Assembly (NCBI GenBank): GCA_018287875.1
Contig: JAGVVL010000015.1
Span: 2,852,001 to 2,916,000 of the forward strand
Direction of reading: 5' to 3'
Origin: Nigrospora sphaerica
Taxonomy: Eukaryota > Ascomycota > Sordariomycetes > Amphisphaeriales > Apiosporaceae
Length of the DNA stretch: 64,000 nt
Shown here piece by piece: positions 11,259-23,365 of the stretch. The notes under the pieces are model-generated. The model ran no database searches, was not told the DNA's origin, and saw only the letters and a program-made list of their open reading frames with translations. Both the position numbers and the translations under genes were made by a program. Each line of letters starts with the position of its first letter. The stretch's first letter is position 1.

Positions 11259-12983
11259 ATGGCTTCCCCGATTCGCATCGACGAGTCCTCGGTCCCGGGC
11301 ACAGTTCACCTCGTGGACCTGGAGCACACTTTGCAGACTCGGCATGCCAAAGCCCACAAGGACATTGTTTTGGTGCCCACGCCGTCGACGGATCCAGAAG
11401 ATCCGCTGAACTGGACGCCGGCGCGCAAACAGTGCGCGCTGGCCTGCGCGCTGCTGTGAGCAGCTCCGGTGCCGGCGACACGACCGTTTGACCCAGCCGC
11501 TGACCATGCCATAGGTATACTTGGTTCAACGGTATAGCGCTGTCGGTCGTCTACTCGGTCTTGGTCCCGCTCTCTACGGCGTTGGGCGTCACTGAGGCCG
11601 ACCTGAATGCCGGCACGGGCTACATGTTCCTGCTCCTGGGCTGGAGCCTCCTCTTCTGGCAGCCCTTCGCGCTGCAGTACGGCAAGCGCCCCACGTATCT
11701 CGTGTCCATGCTGGCACTCACAGCCGTCACCGTCTGGGGGCCCTTTGCCCGGGGCAACGGCCGTTGGATCGCAAAGAGCATTCTGACGGGCTTCTTCGGT
11801 GCCCCCGTCGAGGCCTTGCCCGAGACCACTATAGCCGATCTGTTCTTCGCCCACGAGAGAGGTACCTACCTCGGCTGGTACGCCTTCATGCTGGCAGGCA
11901 GCAACTTCTTCGCCCCCATTATCTGCGGCTTCATCAACGACGGCATGGGACATAGGTGGGTCTTTTACTTCCCGGCCATTTTCTGCGCCGCTACCTTCGT
12001 CTTCCTCTTTTTCTTCATGGAGGAGACCAACTACGATCGAAGGACAGTCGGGGTGGTTGCCAGCACTGCCGGCCCGGGGAGCACGACGATCGATATACCG
12101 GGCGGCGAAAAGATGAGCTCGCCTCGGGCAACAGTCCCGGAACAGCCCTTGGCGAGCACGAGAACGTTCGGGCAAAAGCTATCGCTCGTGGACAAGCCCC
12201 GACCCTTCACTATGCACCACCGGGCCTGGCAATCCCTCAAGCTGCTCTCTTGGCCCGTCGTCTTCTACTCGGGCTTCAGCTACGGGACGTACCTGATCTA
12301 CTTCAACATCCTCAACGCCACCAGCTCCATCATTCTGGGCAGCCCGCCCTACAACTTTCCGGCATCCATGGTGGGCTTAAGCTACGTGTCGTGCGTGATC
12401 GGCGTCATTGCCTCGTAAGTCACCGGCGCTGTGGACCTTTGACGGGGCCGTCGACTAACGGCGAGCCAGTTCTGCCTTCACGGGCTTCTTCGCCGACCAC
12501 TTCGTCCTCGTCTTGGCGCGGCGCAACCGCGGCATCGCCGAGCCCGAACATCGCCTCTGGCTCTTCGCCATCTCGACCCTCGTCATCCCGGCATCGCTGA
12601 TCCTGTGGGGCGTGGGCGCCGCGCACCACGTCCACTGGTTCGGGCTCGTAGTGGCCATGGGCACGACGGCCTTTGCCAACACGGCCGGAATCACCCTCTC
12701 GGTCGCCTACCTCATTGACACCTACCGCGACCTAGCCGGCGACGCCCTGACCACGTGCATCCTGGTCCGCAACACCATGAGCTTCGCTGTCGGCTACGCC
12801 ATCACGCCTTGGTTACGTCGTCTTGGCTACCAGAACTGTTTTGTCAGCGTCGGCCTCGTCGGCCTGGCCATTTGCAGCGTCTTCTTGGTCATGATCCGCT
12901 GGGGCAAGGCGTTCCGCGAAGCGAAAAGGGTGCAGTACTGGAACCAGATGCGGGCGCGCGTGGACAAGGGCATGTTACACTGA
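11259..12983 (+). CDS. MFS transporter, DHA1-like (fungal multidrug/metabolite exporter type)
   Basis: Three exons: 11259-11455, 11515-12414 and 12470-12983, 536 aa. Introns are 59 and 55 bp, phase consistent (joins ALL/YTWFNG and IAS/SAFTGF). The N-terminal tail has '[15 protein letters not shown]', the hallmark DP.DPLNW signature just before TM1 in fungal DHA1-type MFS proteins. '[24 protein letters not shown]' in TM4-5 also fits that group. About 12 membrane segments with a central loop carrying 'SLVDKPRPF'. Start 11259 is the first true ATG in frame. It converges with the Zn2Cys6 regulator gene, which may control it; the substrate is unknown. Confidence 0.85.
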
Positions 12984-13858
12984 GGTGCAGCCTCTGCGTG
13001 GGGAGTTTTGGCGTGAGATGTTTGTTGGCGCCGTGGCCGAGACCGGAACACACGCGGGCAAAGAGGGGGGACTAAGCAGAAGGAAAGTATTCGTCTCATC
13101 AGAAGGCCGACCAGAGGCTGACGAGCTACAAACATCGAGGCGGAAAGTCGTTCTCAGGACCGTTACTGAAAGCTCGCTATTGAATCTGGATTACAATTCA
13201 ACCTTTCTATGTGACCCTATGATAGTGTCGCCGAAGTGACGGCTGACGGGGGGGTACACGCCGAGGCATCTCGGAAATTTCGGCCATTTGTCACCAGAAT
13301 CCAATGTACGAGGCATTAGCCAAGGTCCCGGGTATCGGGGATCGGAGCCCGAAGCGTCGGAGTCCCGGTACGGACGGATCATCTCCTCGCTTATGAGAGT
13401 ATCCGAGGAGTGCCACGGCGTTTCTGCGAGATATTCTGGCGGAAGCACAGTTGACGGACAACAACATACGACCAAGCGACAGGCGAGGCGTCTGGCTCTT
13501 GGCCTTTCGGACACGTCTGTGTAGCTAGCCAGCCCACCTGTCGCCATCACGGAACTATCGGCCGCCGCGGACCTGCTGGGTCGGCACCATCCGGGAACAA
13601 GCCAACACCTTCACGCACCGGGAACTAAGTGTCGGAGCAGAAGGCTACGCATTCCCAGGCCGGGGGTTCAAAGGACCACCCCGGACACCATCACCGCCAC
13701 CATTAAATGAGAGGGTACGAAGATTGCGGGGCACAGTTGTGCAGAACAAAGCGTCGCATGACTATTGGGGGCCACACATACTCTCTCGGTGTTGGGCCCA
13801 GTCTTCGGACCATGTCTTACAGGAGATGCGCGAACCTTTTATGCGCTGGGTGGGAAGG
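12984..13858. other. Convergent intergenic region
   Basis: 3' flanks of the MFS exporter and the Zn2Cys6 regulator. Nothing else supported. Confidence 0.5.
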
Positions 13859-16800
13859 TCAGGACCGGAAGCCCCAGGGGTGCCCTAGCGTGTTTGGTTC
13901 ATCACTGCGCAGAGTGCTCCCCGGGTCCCCCGACGCCGCAAAGGTGGCATACAAAGTCTCGCTTGGATCTGTGGACATGTACGGGAGCAGTGAAGCGTGC
14001 AGTGGATCCTGTAGCTGCAGCAGTTGGCCATCCATGTCGGGAGACGGGTCATAGAGAGGGAGCCGCAATCCGTCTTCTTCGAATGCGGAAAAGTGGTTGT
14101 CGGTGAGGCTGACGCCCGGCAGGATAGGATAGGCAAACGGGTCTTCTTGGGGCAGCGTCATCCAGTTCAGAGCCTCGTGGTACTGTGCAGGTCTCGAAGT
14201 CGTAGCACCGGACTGTACGGCCGGCTCTTGCTGGCCAGCAGCCATGCCGCCCGCCGTGCGGGGGTTCTCGGCTGGCGTGGGTCTGTTCAAGCTCTCTTGG
14301 CCTTCCAGGCTGGGGTTGCGGTGTTGCGTCGGCGGTCGGGAACGGTGGCTCGTCTGATAGCCGATGCGCGAGGGTCCGACCGGGGGAACGGCGACGGGAC
14401 TCGGGGGGTCGGCCCACCTGAACCGGGTGGGAAGCTGGTCAAAGAAAGACTGCGACGACGTCAGCTTGCGAATCTGGGCACCCTCTTCGTCCGAAGGGCG
14501 AGAAACGAACATTGAGAGCGGCGGTAACCCGGTCAGCCGCCATGCTCCGTTGAGTCAGGCCTGAAATGCACTCTTTTCCCAACTTGGCATCGGCGAAGAG
14601 CTCCGAAGCCTCGGGCTTATCGGGATTGTACAGCACATACAAGACCAGGGTGAGGATGGCGAAAAATTGCGTGTTCGTGATGAACCAATACGGTCCTATC
14701 AGCACCCCTTGTCGTCGAATCTCGAGCCCAATGTAGATGATGTTCCGGCATACGTTGATGCCGGCGGCAGCGAAAGCGAAGTACCGGGCATCCGCCGTCT
14801 CGTCTGCCGAGGCGCGTCGCGAATAGTATTGGAGGAAGGGTCTGTACAACATGAGCTGAACATGGGCGTAGGCCGACCGAAGTAGAATCTTAACCCTGGA
14901 TGGCAACGTCCCGAGTCAGTGGCGCGTTCGGATTCAGCGGCCCGCACCCACGCACCGGGCTTCGAGGGTGATGCGATCTGCTCCCGGTTCGCGCCCGTGT
15001 GCATGATGGAATTGGCCCGGATTGGGATGGCCGGGGTGTCCACACGTACCGGGTGATTTCCGCATTCTCCTCAGGTCCGGGCCGCCATGTTTCTGCTAAT
15101 TTCTCCTGCCAATCATGAAGCGCCTGCTCTATCTCCCTGACGCGAGTGCAGCTGATGACATAGGTCACATTAGCGAGTCCCGGGTCTGTTCCCCTAGGCG
15201 GCGGGTAAAGATGGTCTACGACGTCGGCGAGGATGCGCATCAGCTCCAGGTGGGCGTTAAAAGCTTCCAGAAACGAAGGAGTCCCTGGCAGAGTTGTTTG
15301 GATGCCGTCTTCGGTAATGTATTCGTCATCAACCTCGGTTGGCCGAGGCTGGTTGATGTCGCAGTCCCTCAGCATAATGGGGAGGCCGAGAGAAGTACAC
15401 AGGTAGATGTCCAGCTGCCGAATCGAGTGGAAAACTCGCCTCCTCGTTTCGTCCTGGATGGGCGACATGGGGATGTGAGGGAGGTACCTATGTAGTCCCA
15501 TACGGAGGGCGGAGCGGAGAGCGATGCCGGTCAAGGTATGACAGCCGTTCAGGTTGCCGGTGGCCTGCAGGAACTGGATGAGGAAGACCATGGCCTGCAG
15601 GGTCACCAAGTCCGAGCACTCGGTAATGTCCTGCAGGAAATGCCTCGCTGAGGTGTAATACTTGTACCTGCGGTAGTTAGCATGGGCTCGGGGGGCCGGC
15701 GACGGACCAAGCAGGCGTCTAGGACGGGGGGCGGTTGGGCTTTACCCTCGTTCGATGGCGACGGCATAGTGGTCAGGGTTGGTCGGGTCATTCTCGTCCA
15801 CGTCGTACATGGAGCCTAGCGCCATGGCGGCAAAGAGCAGACCGACGAAGCGCCGCTGCTGGTTCGTGCGGCCCGGGGGGCGTCCGGTATAGAGCATCTC
15901 GAAGGCGGTCCAGAAGGAGGGCGCGTGGACGACGCGGAGGAGGCAGGAGCCCCAGCTGAGCGCATAGCCGCACAGGTCGCGGGCGAGGTCGCGGGGAGGC
16001 AGGTGTTGGTGGTCGTGGTCCTCCAGCCTCCAGGGGTTGGCAGAGTAGACGGGCAGCTCCAGCGGCTTTGCAGGCGAGGGCCGGCTGGGCTGCGGCAGGA
16101 AGGGCATGCGGGCATCGTGGCGCAAAAGGCCGGGGAATTGCTGGTCGATGCGGCTCAAAAAGGCAGCACCGGACGAGATGCCATGGAATTGGTACTCTCC
16201 CGAGTCGGTGAGATCGAGCTGGTCGGCGCTTCCGACCAAGCGGATGAACCTGGCGCCGTCAACAGCAGCATCGTCGGCACGGCTGGACTGCGCCGACGGC
16301 CGCTCGGGCGGCTGCTGCGCCGGCATTGACTGGGCATCGACGGCATCCTCCAGCTTGGTGAGATCGAGCTGGGGCAAGCAGCGGCGGAGGATGGATTCGG
16401 CCGCTTGAAGTCTCTTCTTGAGCGTCGCGATCTCATCATTCGGCGGCCTGTCAGTGGTGGTGATGGTGGTGGTGGTGCTGCTGCTAGCGCTGGTGCTGGC
16501 ATTGCCCCCGCCCCGGACGCTGGGCCCATTGTACGTGCATCCTACGTAAGCCGGCAGCGTCAACCATGCTCATCCACGAGAAGTCGTATAGAAGGCCCCT
16601 CAAGGCCCAGGACGAACCAGGTCGTCAAGGCCCAGGATGTTCAGGTCATCAAGGCCCAAGACAGCCAGCGCATCGCGGGACCGAGGCGAGTCCGTCCAGG
16701 GTAGGCAGACAGCAGTACGGGAAGCAAAAGGTGAGGCAGGGGCGACGGGCTTACTCGAGTTGAAATCGGCACAGCTCTCGCACGGGCGCTTTCCGTCACA

Positions 16801-17022
16801 CTTGATTTTCTTCCGCCGACAATCGTCACAGGCGCGCGGGATTCTTCGGCGCTTGCGCCCGACGGGCTGCTGGGCGTCGGTCACACATCCGGGCGACGGG
16901 GAAGCCCGACTTCTCTCCGTCGCCAAACCCGCGCCCGGCGAAGACGGGATGGCGGCCGCGCGCGTCGAGGCAGCGGTAGACCAATTGGCATCGCCAATCG
17001 CGGACGAAGGCGGGGGCGGCAT
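13859..17022 (-). CDS. Zn2Cys6 fungal transcription factor with middle homology region
   Basis: Five exons: 17022-16755, 16541-15746, 15667-15050, 14895-14511 and 14449-13859, 885 aa. The zinc cluster (about residues 65-91) is exactly C-x2-C-x6-C-x5-C-x2-C-x6-C (CDDCRRKKIKC, then DGKRPCESC). Its last Cys is encoded after intron 1 (213 bp), so the intron splits the DNA-binding domain. A basic patch (GRKRRRIPR) precedes it. Exons 2-4 carry the fungal-specific TF domain: 'ALSWGSCLLRVVHAPSF', 'RFVGLLFAAMALGSMY', 'ITECSDLVTLQAMVFLIQFLQ', 'YLHIP..RRRVFHSIRQLDIYLCTSLGLP'. Intron 4 (61 bp, donor GTTCGT) is needed to join 'RVTAALN' to 'SFFDQLP'. The C-terminal 200 residues are disordered and probably activating. 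Target genes are unknown; it lies next to the AT-rich boundary of the large cluster. Confidence 0.87.
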
Positions 17023-17099
17023 GAGGAATGAAAGCCTTCAGGTCTAGGTCTGTCCAGTCCAGCGGGGTCTCGTCGAACATGGCCAGGTAACTTCCGCTA

Positions 17100-18000
17100 C
17101 AGAGATCAACGAGTACGTAAAGAATAAAGTAGACAGGTAGTCTTTTAAAATTAAAAGTTTATTTTTTAACAACAAGTAGATATTACATTAACACTTTTAT
17201 GGCTTTTAAAACTTTGAGGTTTTCATTATTAAATTTTTTAAAAAGAAAAAACAAAATAATAAAAATTTCATAAATTATATAATGAATTATGTGTTCATAA
17301 GTATCCAAAGGAGTTACAGTGGCACTGTCAGGTTTATGATAGCAAAAGGCGCGTCAATTCCGCTGCAAGCCTGATTCTTGCCAACTCCAAGTCCAGCCCA
17401 GGCGCCTGCAAGGGGTCAGCTTTTAGCTACTACAGTGGGGTTGCAAAAAAACTGGTCACCCCCCTTTAAAATCGCGATTTCTCACCAAAACGCTTATATT
17501 TAAAACAAATATAACTAAATACATAAGCATATTAAAAATCTACAAAAATATTATTTATATTATATAAAAGATACAAAAAGAAATCCATTTTTATTTTTTT
17601 TAAATATCTTTAAATGATAAAGCTATATAAAAAAGTATAAATTATGATTTTTAAAAATTAAATATAACTTATATTTAAGATTAGTAAATATAAGTATGAG
17701 TAACTCAAAATAGTATTTAAGAAATAAATTTTCTAGCTATATCTTTTTCTTTCTTATATATGTTTTATTTAACTTTATATCGCTTTTTAAAAAGCATAAG
17801 GGGGTGATTGGTTTTTTGAGATCCACTGTACCTTGCTAGCTGGTCTGTGCAGCGGGTCAGGTGACCAATTTCCGGACGCCTATCTACCCATTGGGATACC
17901 CTTACAATATTACAATCATTTTTGGAATCAATTCTTTTCTTCTGTATAGGAGCTTTTGGTTTTTAAAGTACTTAGTGTACTATAGCGCGTACTACTTACT
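17100..18000. repeat. AT-rich, RIP-like repeat block at left cluster border
   Basis: The composition drops abruptly from GC-rich coding DNA to AT-rich DNA without coding frames. It contains fragments of the 213-bp solo-LTR family seen at 50-64 kb (about 17290-17430 and about 17832-17875), separated by the 400-bp inverted-repeat element described next. Confidence 0.7.
17431..17830. mobile_element. 400-bp MITE, Tc1/mariner-like (TA target site)
   Basis: Left end reads TACAGTGGGGTTGCAAAAAA, then CTGGTCACCCCCC; the complement of the right end reads TACAGTGGATCTCAAAAAAC, then CAATCACCCCC. These imperfect terminal inverted repeats of about 38 bp begin at a TA on both sides, as in Tc1/mariner insertions. 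The interior is AT-rich and non-coding, so it is non-autonomous. It appears to sit inside a degraded solo LTR. Confidence 0.6.
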
Positions 18001-18653
18001 TATCTTAGCGCCAACAGGGTAATGTGCATGCATAACCAGTAGCTAGTGGCTGGCGGTGGAACCCGATGGCCTAGCGAGCCGAAGGGGGTGAGAGCACCGG
18101 CTTCTTCCCCATGTTCCCGTCCCAGTAACAGGTGCATCATACGTACCCTAGGCGTCACCCAACTCCTACGACACTTATCGTCGACACCCGTGAATCGGCT
18201 GCCTAGGATACTTGAGAGCCACGTGCAGCCTGGCGATCGCTGTTGCGTGGTGAATGTACCCGTAACTAACGTGTTGATGCGATTGCTGGCGGGTATTTTG
18301 TCGCCGCCACCCGTCAATCTCGGCCCACCTCAACTCGGACCTCTATCGCGAGGACGGCACCGCGTGCAAGAGGACCCGGGGAGCCGACAGCGAATTCTCC
18401 AACATGGAACTGCACATTCTTCTGTGTCTACGCGGTTGGGGAGCCTCGGTCATGACAAAAGCGTTGTAGATGAACATCAACAGCTGTATGCATAGTCTAT
18501 GGACCCGGAGGAAAATAACGGCTAGAAAGGCAGATCATGTACACCTATCCGTCGCCCACACGGGTGCGCAGCGAGACGGTGCGCTTGGTATCAAAAGTAC
18601 GGCGCCCCCTCTCATACGCACCTTGATCAGCTCGGCAACGGATTAGCAGCGGG
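18001..18653. other. Intergenic, 3' of the isopropylmalate synthase-like gene
   Basis: Normal base composition resumes. No supported gene, although frames of 105-149 codons exist on both strands. Confidence 0.5.
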
Positions 18654-20573
18654 TCATGGGCCCACGAGGTTCTGTGACAGTCAGCTTCCCGACTCGAATC
18701 AAGACGGTTACCGGGCGTGGGAACTCACCATGGCTGCGGCCAGCACAGCAAGTGCCTGGGCCCGATCCGCGTTGTCGTGAATGGCGCAGCCCCAGGCGGT
18801 TTGCGCCCCGTCAGAGCACGTCGCGAAGGCGCCCCAGCCTCTGGTGCCGTGTATGCGGCATTCCGCCTGCGTTTCCTCGACGACGGCCTTCGCCTGCAGC
18901 TTCTGCAGGCGGGGCAGCCCGGCAACCACGGCCGAGGCGATGTCGGGCCCCGTGCTGTCGATGCGGGAGGCGGCGCGCGCGTCCCGTTCCACCGACGCCC
19001 TGAGCCGTACCGCATCGGAACCCCTCTCCACCAACAGGCCGGACACGCGCGTGCCCGTCACGCGGAAGTTGGTCATGTAGGCCGTGGCGAAAAGGTCCAG
19101 CACCTCGGCGTGCGACAGCTCCCGCGCCACCTGCTCGCACATGGCCTGCACCCGCCGGCCAAAGTCCACCTGGAGCTTGGCCGGCAGCTCCAACCCCCAG
19201 CGCCGGCTGAGAACCCACGCCGCCGCCGCTTTGCCGCTCTGCGAGTTCACGCGGATGATCTCGTCCAGTGGAATGCCCAGGTCCTCGGGGTCGAGTGGCA
19301 GGTAGGGGACGTCCCACAACGGCGCCGTCCCGGCCTTGAGCGACTCGACGCGCGCCGCGATGCCCTTGCGGATGACGTTTTGATGCCCGCCGCTGAAAGC
19401 CTGGAGTGCGAACTCGCCCGCGTACGGGGCGCGCTGGGGGACCGTGAGGCCGGTGAGGTCCTCGAAGATGCCCTTCAGCTTCCGAAGGTCCGAGAAGTCG
19501 AGGTTGGGATTTATGCCGCGGGTGTAGAGGTTCAGCGCGAGCGTGATCAGGTCCGCATTTCCCGCCCGTTCTCCGTTGCCGAAGAGACAGCCCTCGACCA
19601 TCTCGGCGCCGGCCAGCAGGGACAGCTCGGCTGCCGCCACGGCGCACCCGCGGTCGTTGTGCGTATGGGCCGAGACCTGGACCGCTTTCGGCTCGGGCAG
19701 CAGATTACGGAGGCGTTCCACCATGTCGGCAAAGACATTGGGCGTGGCGACCTCGAGGCTGGAGGCCAGAACGACAACCATGGGATCCTCGGCCGTCGCC
19801 CCCCACGCCTGCCGGACGGTCTCGAGGACGCGTGCGGCGTAGTCGACGTCGGCTTCCGAGAAGGACTCCATTCCGAAGGCCAGCGACCACTCCGTCACCT
19901 TGGAGGCCTCGGGGTCGTCCTTGGTCAGCGAGCGCAGGTAGCGCACTGCGTCGACGGCCTGCTCCACCGCTTGGTCCCGGCTGAAGCCGAGGTAGCGAAG
20001 ATTGTTGTCGCCGACGCAGATGTAGGTGCAGACGCTGGCGCGCTTGGCGCCTCGGAGGGCGGCTACGGTGCGCTCCAGGAAGTCCCTGCGCGTCGGCGAC
20101 AGGGCTCGCAAACGCACGTCGTCGGGAACCTCGCCCGGCGTTTCGACCAGACGCCGCGTAAAGTCAAACTCGGTCTGCGACGCCGCGGGGAAAGATACCT
20201 CGATCTCCTTGAACCCCGTGGCAACCAAGACTCTGAAGAGTTGCAGTTTTTGTTCCAGTGTCTGCGCCCAAGTCAGCACGCCGCCGCCAACCACTGCTCG
20301 TCGCCCCGGAGTCGGCCCGCCCTGGCCATGCTGGACGTCTAGTTACCATTGGGTTAACCAAGGACTGGTTGCCGTCCCGTAGGTCTGTGGACAGCCATAT
20401 CGGGGCCTTTGAAATTTTCTGGTTAGGCCATTGCCGCTGTGTGTTGTCGATGTGCTTCAGGGGCGTGTATTTAAGGTGCGGACTGGTGATCCTACCATGT
20501 ATGAGTCCGGTGGGTCAACGATGGTATGCGGTGATATTTGGGAAGAGCCGCCGCCCTGGCGAGTTACTCACAT
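18654..20573 (-). CDS. 2-isopropylmalate synthase-like enzyme (keto-acid chain elongation)
   Basis: Model: 20573-20572, 20491-20347, 20261-18729 and 18671-18654, 565 aa. It would condense a 2-oxo acid with acetyl-CoA, the first step of leucine-type elongation. The N-terminus '[21 protein letters not shown]' (about 29-49) has the catalytic/metal RDGNQ motif of LeuA. '[19 protein letters not shown]', '[12 protein letters not shown]' (metal HxH, about 249) and '[15 protein letters not shown]' are also diagnostic. The C-terminus keeps a LeuA allosteric-type domain (about 470-560). No in-frame ATG precedes the conserved N-terminus: the only start I find is an ATG whose AT and G are separated by an 80-bp intron (donor GTGAGT, acceptor GTAG). 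The last exon is just 18 nt. The neighbours supply the rest of the pathway, so this is a cluster paralogue rather than the housekeeping enzyme. Confidence 0.88.
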
Positions 20574-21382
20574 GGTCTTCAGTGTCTACCGGGGGGCAGA
20601 AGAATTGAACGAGAGAGGGTGAAGGGCTTTGGTGGACAGGATACAACCATACAGAACAGACAGAACAGGAACGAAGGACTATACCTTATTCCTTCAAGCT
20701 AGTGCCTGTCAGATGCGTAAAAGTTCAAATTCTTGTTTAAATGAAGGTCGAATATGCTGAACTACTGTCGCGAATCGAAACACATCGACCTAAGGGATAG
20801 ATCTAGCTGCTTCCTGGTGGCTTACACCAAGGCTCTCGAGGGGAAACTGCTCTCAATATATGATGCGCCTCACTTACCTGCAGATGGCGTTCATTCCCAT
20901 CTGCCGCAACGAAGCCGACCCGTTTCCGTCCTGTCACGAGGTCGCCCCGGTGGTGTCTTGCCATGTCATCGCGGCCCACGACGGCGATTCCTGACCTCGC
21001 CTGTTGTTGACGCGGCCTCGCGCTGCGCTGTTATGACGGATCCTGGCCGCGCATCTTGACCGTGCTTGCTGACTGTGCTTGCTGACCGTGCTTGCTGACC
21101 GCGGTTTCTGACCATGGTGTCACGATTCGGCGGCCACGAGACAAGCAGTACTACTATTACCAAGTCGAAACCGAGACTCATATCCACGCTGTGGCTGATG
21201 GGTAACCGAGTCATGCACAGAAACAGGCCCGGAGCATCGAGGCCTATTAAAGTTCGCCTGAGGAACTCTAGTTCGGGATTGTTGCTTGTCAAACTCAACG
21301 ACACGAATCAAATCATAGTCGGAAAAATCGAAAACTACCAACGAAATCGGAAATTTTCGGAATTATCGGAATTATCGAAACC
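20574..21382. promoter_or_regulatory. Divergent promoter region with short tandem repeat
   Basis: It separates the divergently transcribed isopropylmalate synthase-like and asparaginase-like genes and probably serves both. At 21057-21112 it holds about 3.5 imperfect copies of a 13-bp unit (CGTGCTTGCTGAC). 21350-21378 has short GGAATTATC/CGAAATT repeats. No binding sites can be assigned with confidence. Confidence 0.45.
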
Positions 21383-23365
21383 ATGGAGGGACCACACTAT
21401 GCCATCGCCATTCACGCCGGAGCTGCTGAATCTTGGATCGGAGATGAGACGTCGGAGCAGGAAACGACTCGGTTGCTGAACTCTCTGCTGGAGGACGCCC
21501 TAGCACGTCTCGCCGCGGGTGCGTCGGCAGTCGATATCGTGACCGACGTTGTCACCGTTCTCGAAGACTATCCTGAATTCAACGCCGGCCGGGGGTCGGC
21601 TCTGAACATCGACGGTTTCCACGAGGTACGTACTTTGAGCGAACAAGACGTGTCCCTCGTCCCTAGAGTGCTAACGAGACTCCGTGGTAGCTCGAGGCGG
21701 CTGTGGTGGATGGGAAGACGTCCGAGTATCGTGCCGTGGCCAGCCTACAGAGGACCAAGAACCCAGTGCGCCTGGCCCGCGCTCTTCTCCCCAAACAAGT
21801 GCCGGCGTTGCTGGTCGGCAAGACGGCCGACGAACTGGCGGAGAAACTGGGCCTCGAGGTGGTCCCAAACTCTTACTTCACCACGGAAAAGCGCGAGCAG
21901 TACTGGCGAGCGAACGTACACAAGGCGCGATCGCTCCCCGAGGACCACGGCACCGCCGGCTGCGTCGTTCTCGACATCCACGGGAGACTTGCCGCCGCAA
22001 ACACTACTGGGGGCATGACTTTCAAGCCCACTGGTCGCATTGGCGATACGGCCATTCTGGGTGCCGGAATCTGGGCGGATGACAAGGTGGCCATCGCATG
22101 GTACGTATTCCCCCCCTTATCCCACAAATCACCACACCCGTTCCTCGCTAACACGCCACGACAGCAGCGGCACGGGAGAAGCCATTCTTAAATCCGGCGT
22201 GGCAGGAAAGGTGGCGGCCGAGGTCAACAGGGGTGGCGTGCTCGAAGAAGCGGTGGGGAAAGTCCTTCTGAGCTCGGCCGAACGATTCCCCCATTCATCC
22301 TGCGGAGTGATTTCCGTCTCGGTCGATGGCTCCGTGTGCATTCAAAACAACAGCAGGCTGTTTGTGGCGGCGTCGGCGTCGTCGCGGCCACCAACACCAA
22401 GAGTTGCGGGCGTGCTGCCGTCCACCTTCGCCCTCCTCAACCAGCATATCGTGCATCAAGACGACATGATGAAGGCCGGGCTGGCAAAATACCCCGTCGT
22501 AGCGAACCAAATGGCCGTCGAACTACGGCCCGGCGCTCGGCTGCCTTCCTTGGATCTCGTTCCGTTCCTCGTTTTCTCAAGGACGCTTTTCCACATCGTC
22601 GGCGCCCTTTGCGACCACGTCGGGCAAGTCCCTTGTGGCTTCATCATGGGAGGAGACAAGGCCGGGTTCGTTTTCCCGGTGAACTCCAAGAAGCCATACT
22701 CACCCGCGGAATCAGAGGGAAACGCCGCCTCGGCAGCTTGGAGAGTATGCCCCGATGGCGGCGAGGCTCCGACGGTGGCGGTTGCGCCGAAGCCCAGTGC
22801 CACGCCGCGCGGCACTTCCACCGAGGCTCACAAGACAACCACCCTAGATCAGGGTCACGAAATGGAAGCGTCTTTCCAAACCACGCCACAGAAAGTACTG
22901 AGCGAAGTCCGAGTTCGTGGCCTCCAACGCGACCACCGGCCTTTGTTTCAACTGCCACTCCCGGACTACCTCGGCTTCTGGGCAGCCACTTGGAAAGCTC
23001 TACGGATAGTTAGTACCGAGTACGAAGTACCACTTTCTTCGCTGCATTTAGAGGTCGTACCGGACTGCCCTGGTGGCGCCGAAATAAAGATCCTGCCACC
23101 ATCTGTCACGCGTAGTCGCTTTCCCCGTGCTGTCCCCTACTACGAACAGTGGCCCGGCTTCATGACCGTAGAGAACGGCACCGTGGCACAGGACCTCGAT
23201 AAATTTGACCTGTTGGCTGTGCAACTCCGCACACGCCTGAGTCGGAGGCTCAACCACGCGAAGGACGACGAAGCGTCAAGCAAATCCGGCGGAGACCGTG
23301 GACTTGGCCTGGAGGACTGCCCCCGCGAGGCTGTCGCGCTCCTTTACGACGTACTCCTTCGATGA
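21383..23365 (+). CDS. Isoaspartyl peptidase/L-asparaginase (Ntn hydrolase) with unknown C-terminal extension
   Basis: Exons 21383-21625, 21691-22100 and 22165-23365, 617 aa; introns 65 and 64 bp. The N-terminal half is a plant-type asparaginase/isoaspartyl peptidase: 'YAIAIHAGA' at the start, 'VLEDYPEFNAGRGSALNIDG', 'ELEAAVVDG', and 'HGTAGCVVLD' with the self-cleaving nucleophile Thr at about residue 169; 'NTTGGMTFKPTGRIGDTAILGAG' and 'CSGTGEAILKSG' form the Thr/Gly-rich active site. Family members are usually 300-350 aa. Here about 300 further residues follow, with a Pro/Ser-rich linker and an ordered block 'FQLPLPDYLGFWAATWKAL...LHLEVVPDCPGG' that I cannot place. In the cluster it could hydrolyse an amide or beta-aspartyl bond in the product or free its amide donor; that is inference. 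Confidence 0.82.

Noticed and set aside
16826..17080. Alternative start MFDETPLDW for the Zn2Cys6 regulator
   Set aside because: It is in a different frame from the zinc cluster and would need an additional unsupported intron; the frame starting at 17022 reads straight into the cluster.
18717..20342. 541-codon open frame on the plus strand
   Set aside because: It is the antisense shadow of the isopropylmalate synthase-like gene in GC-rich DNA; the minus strand has all catalytic motifs.
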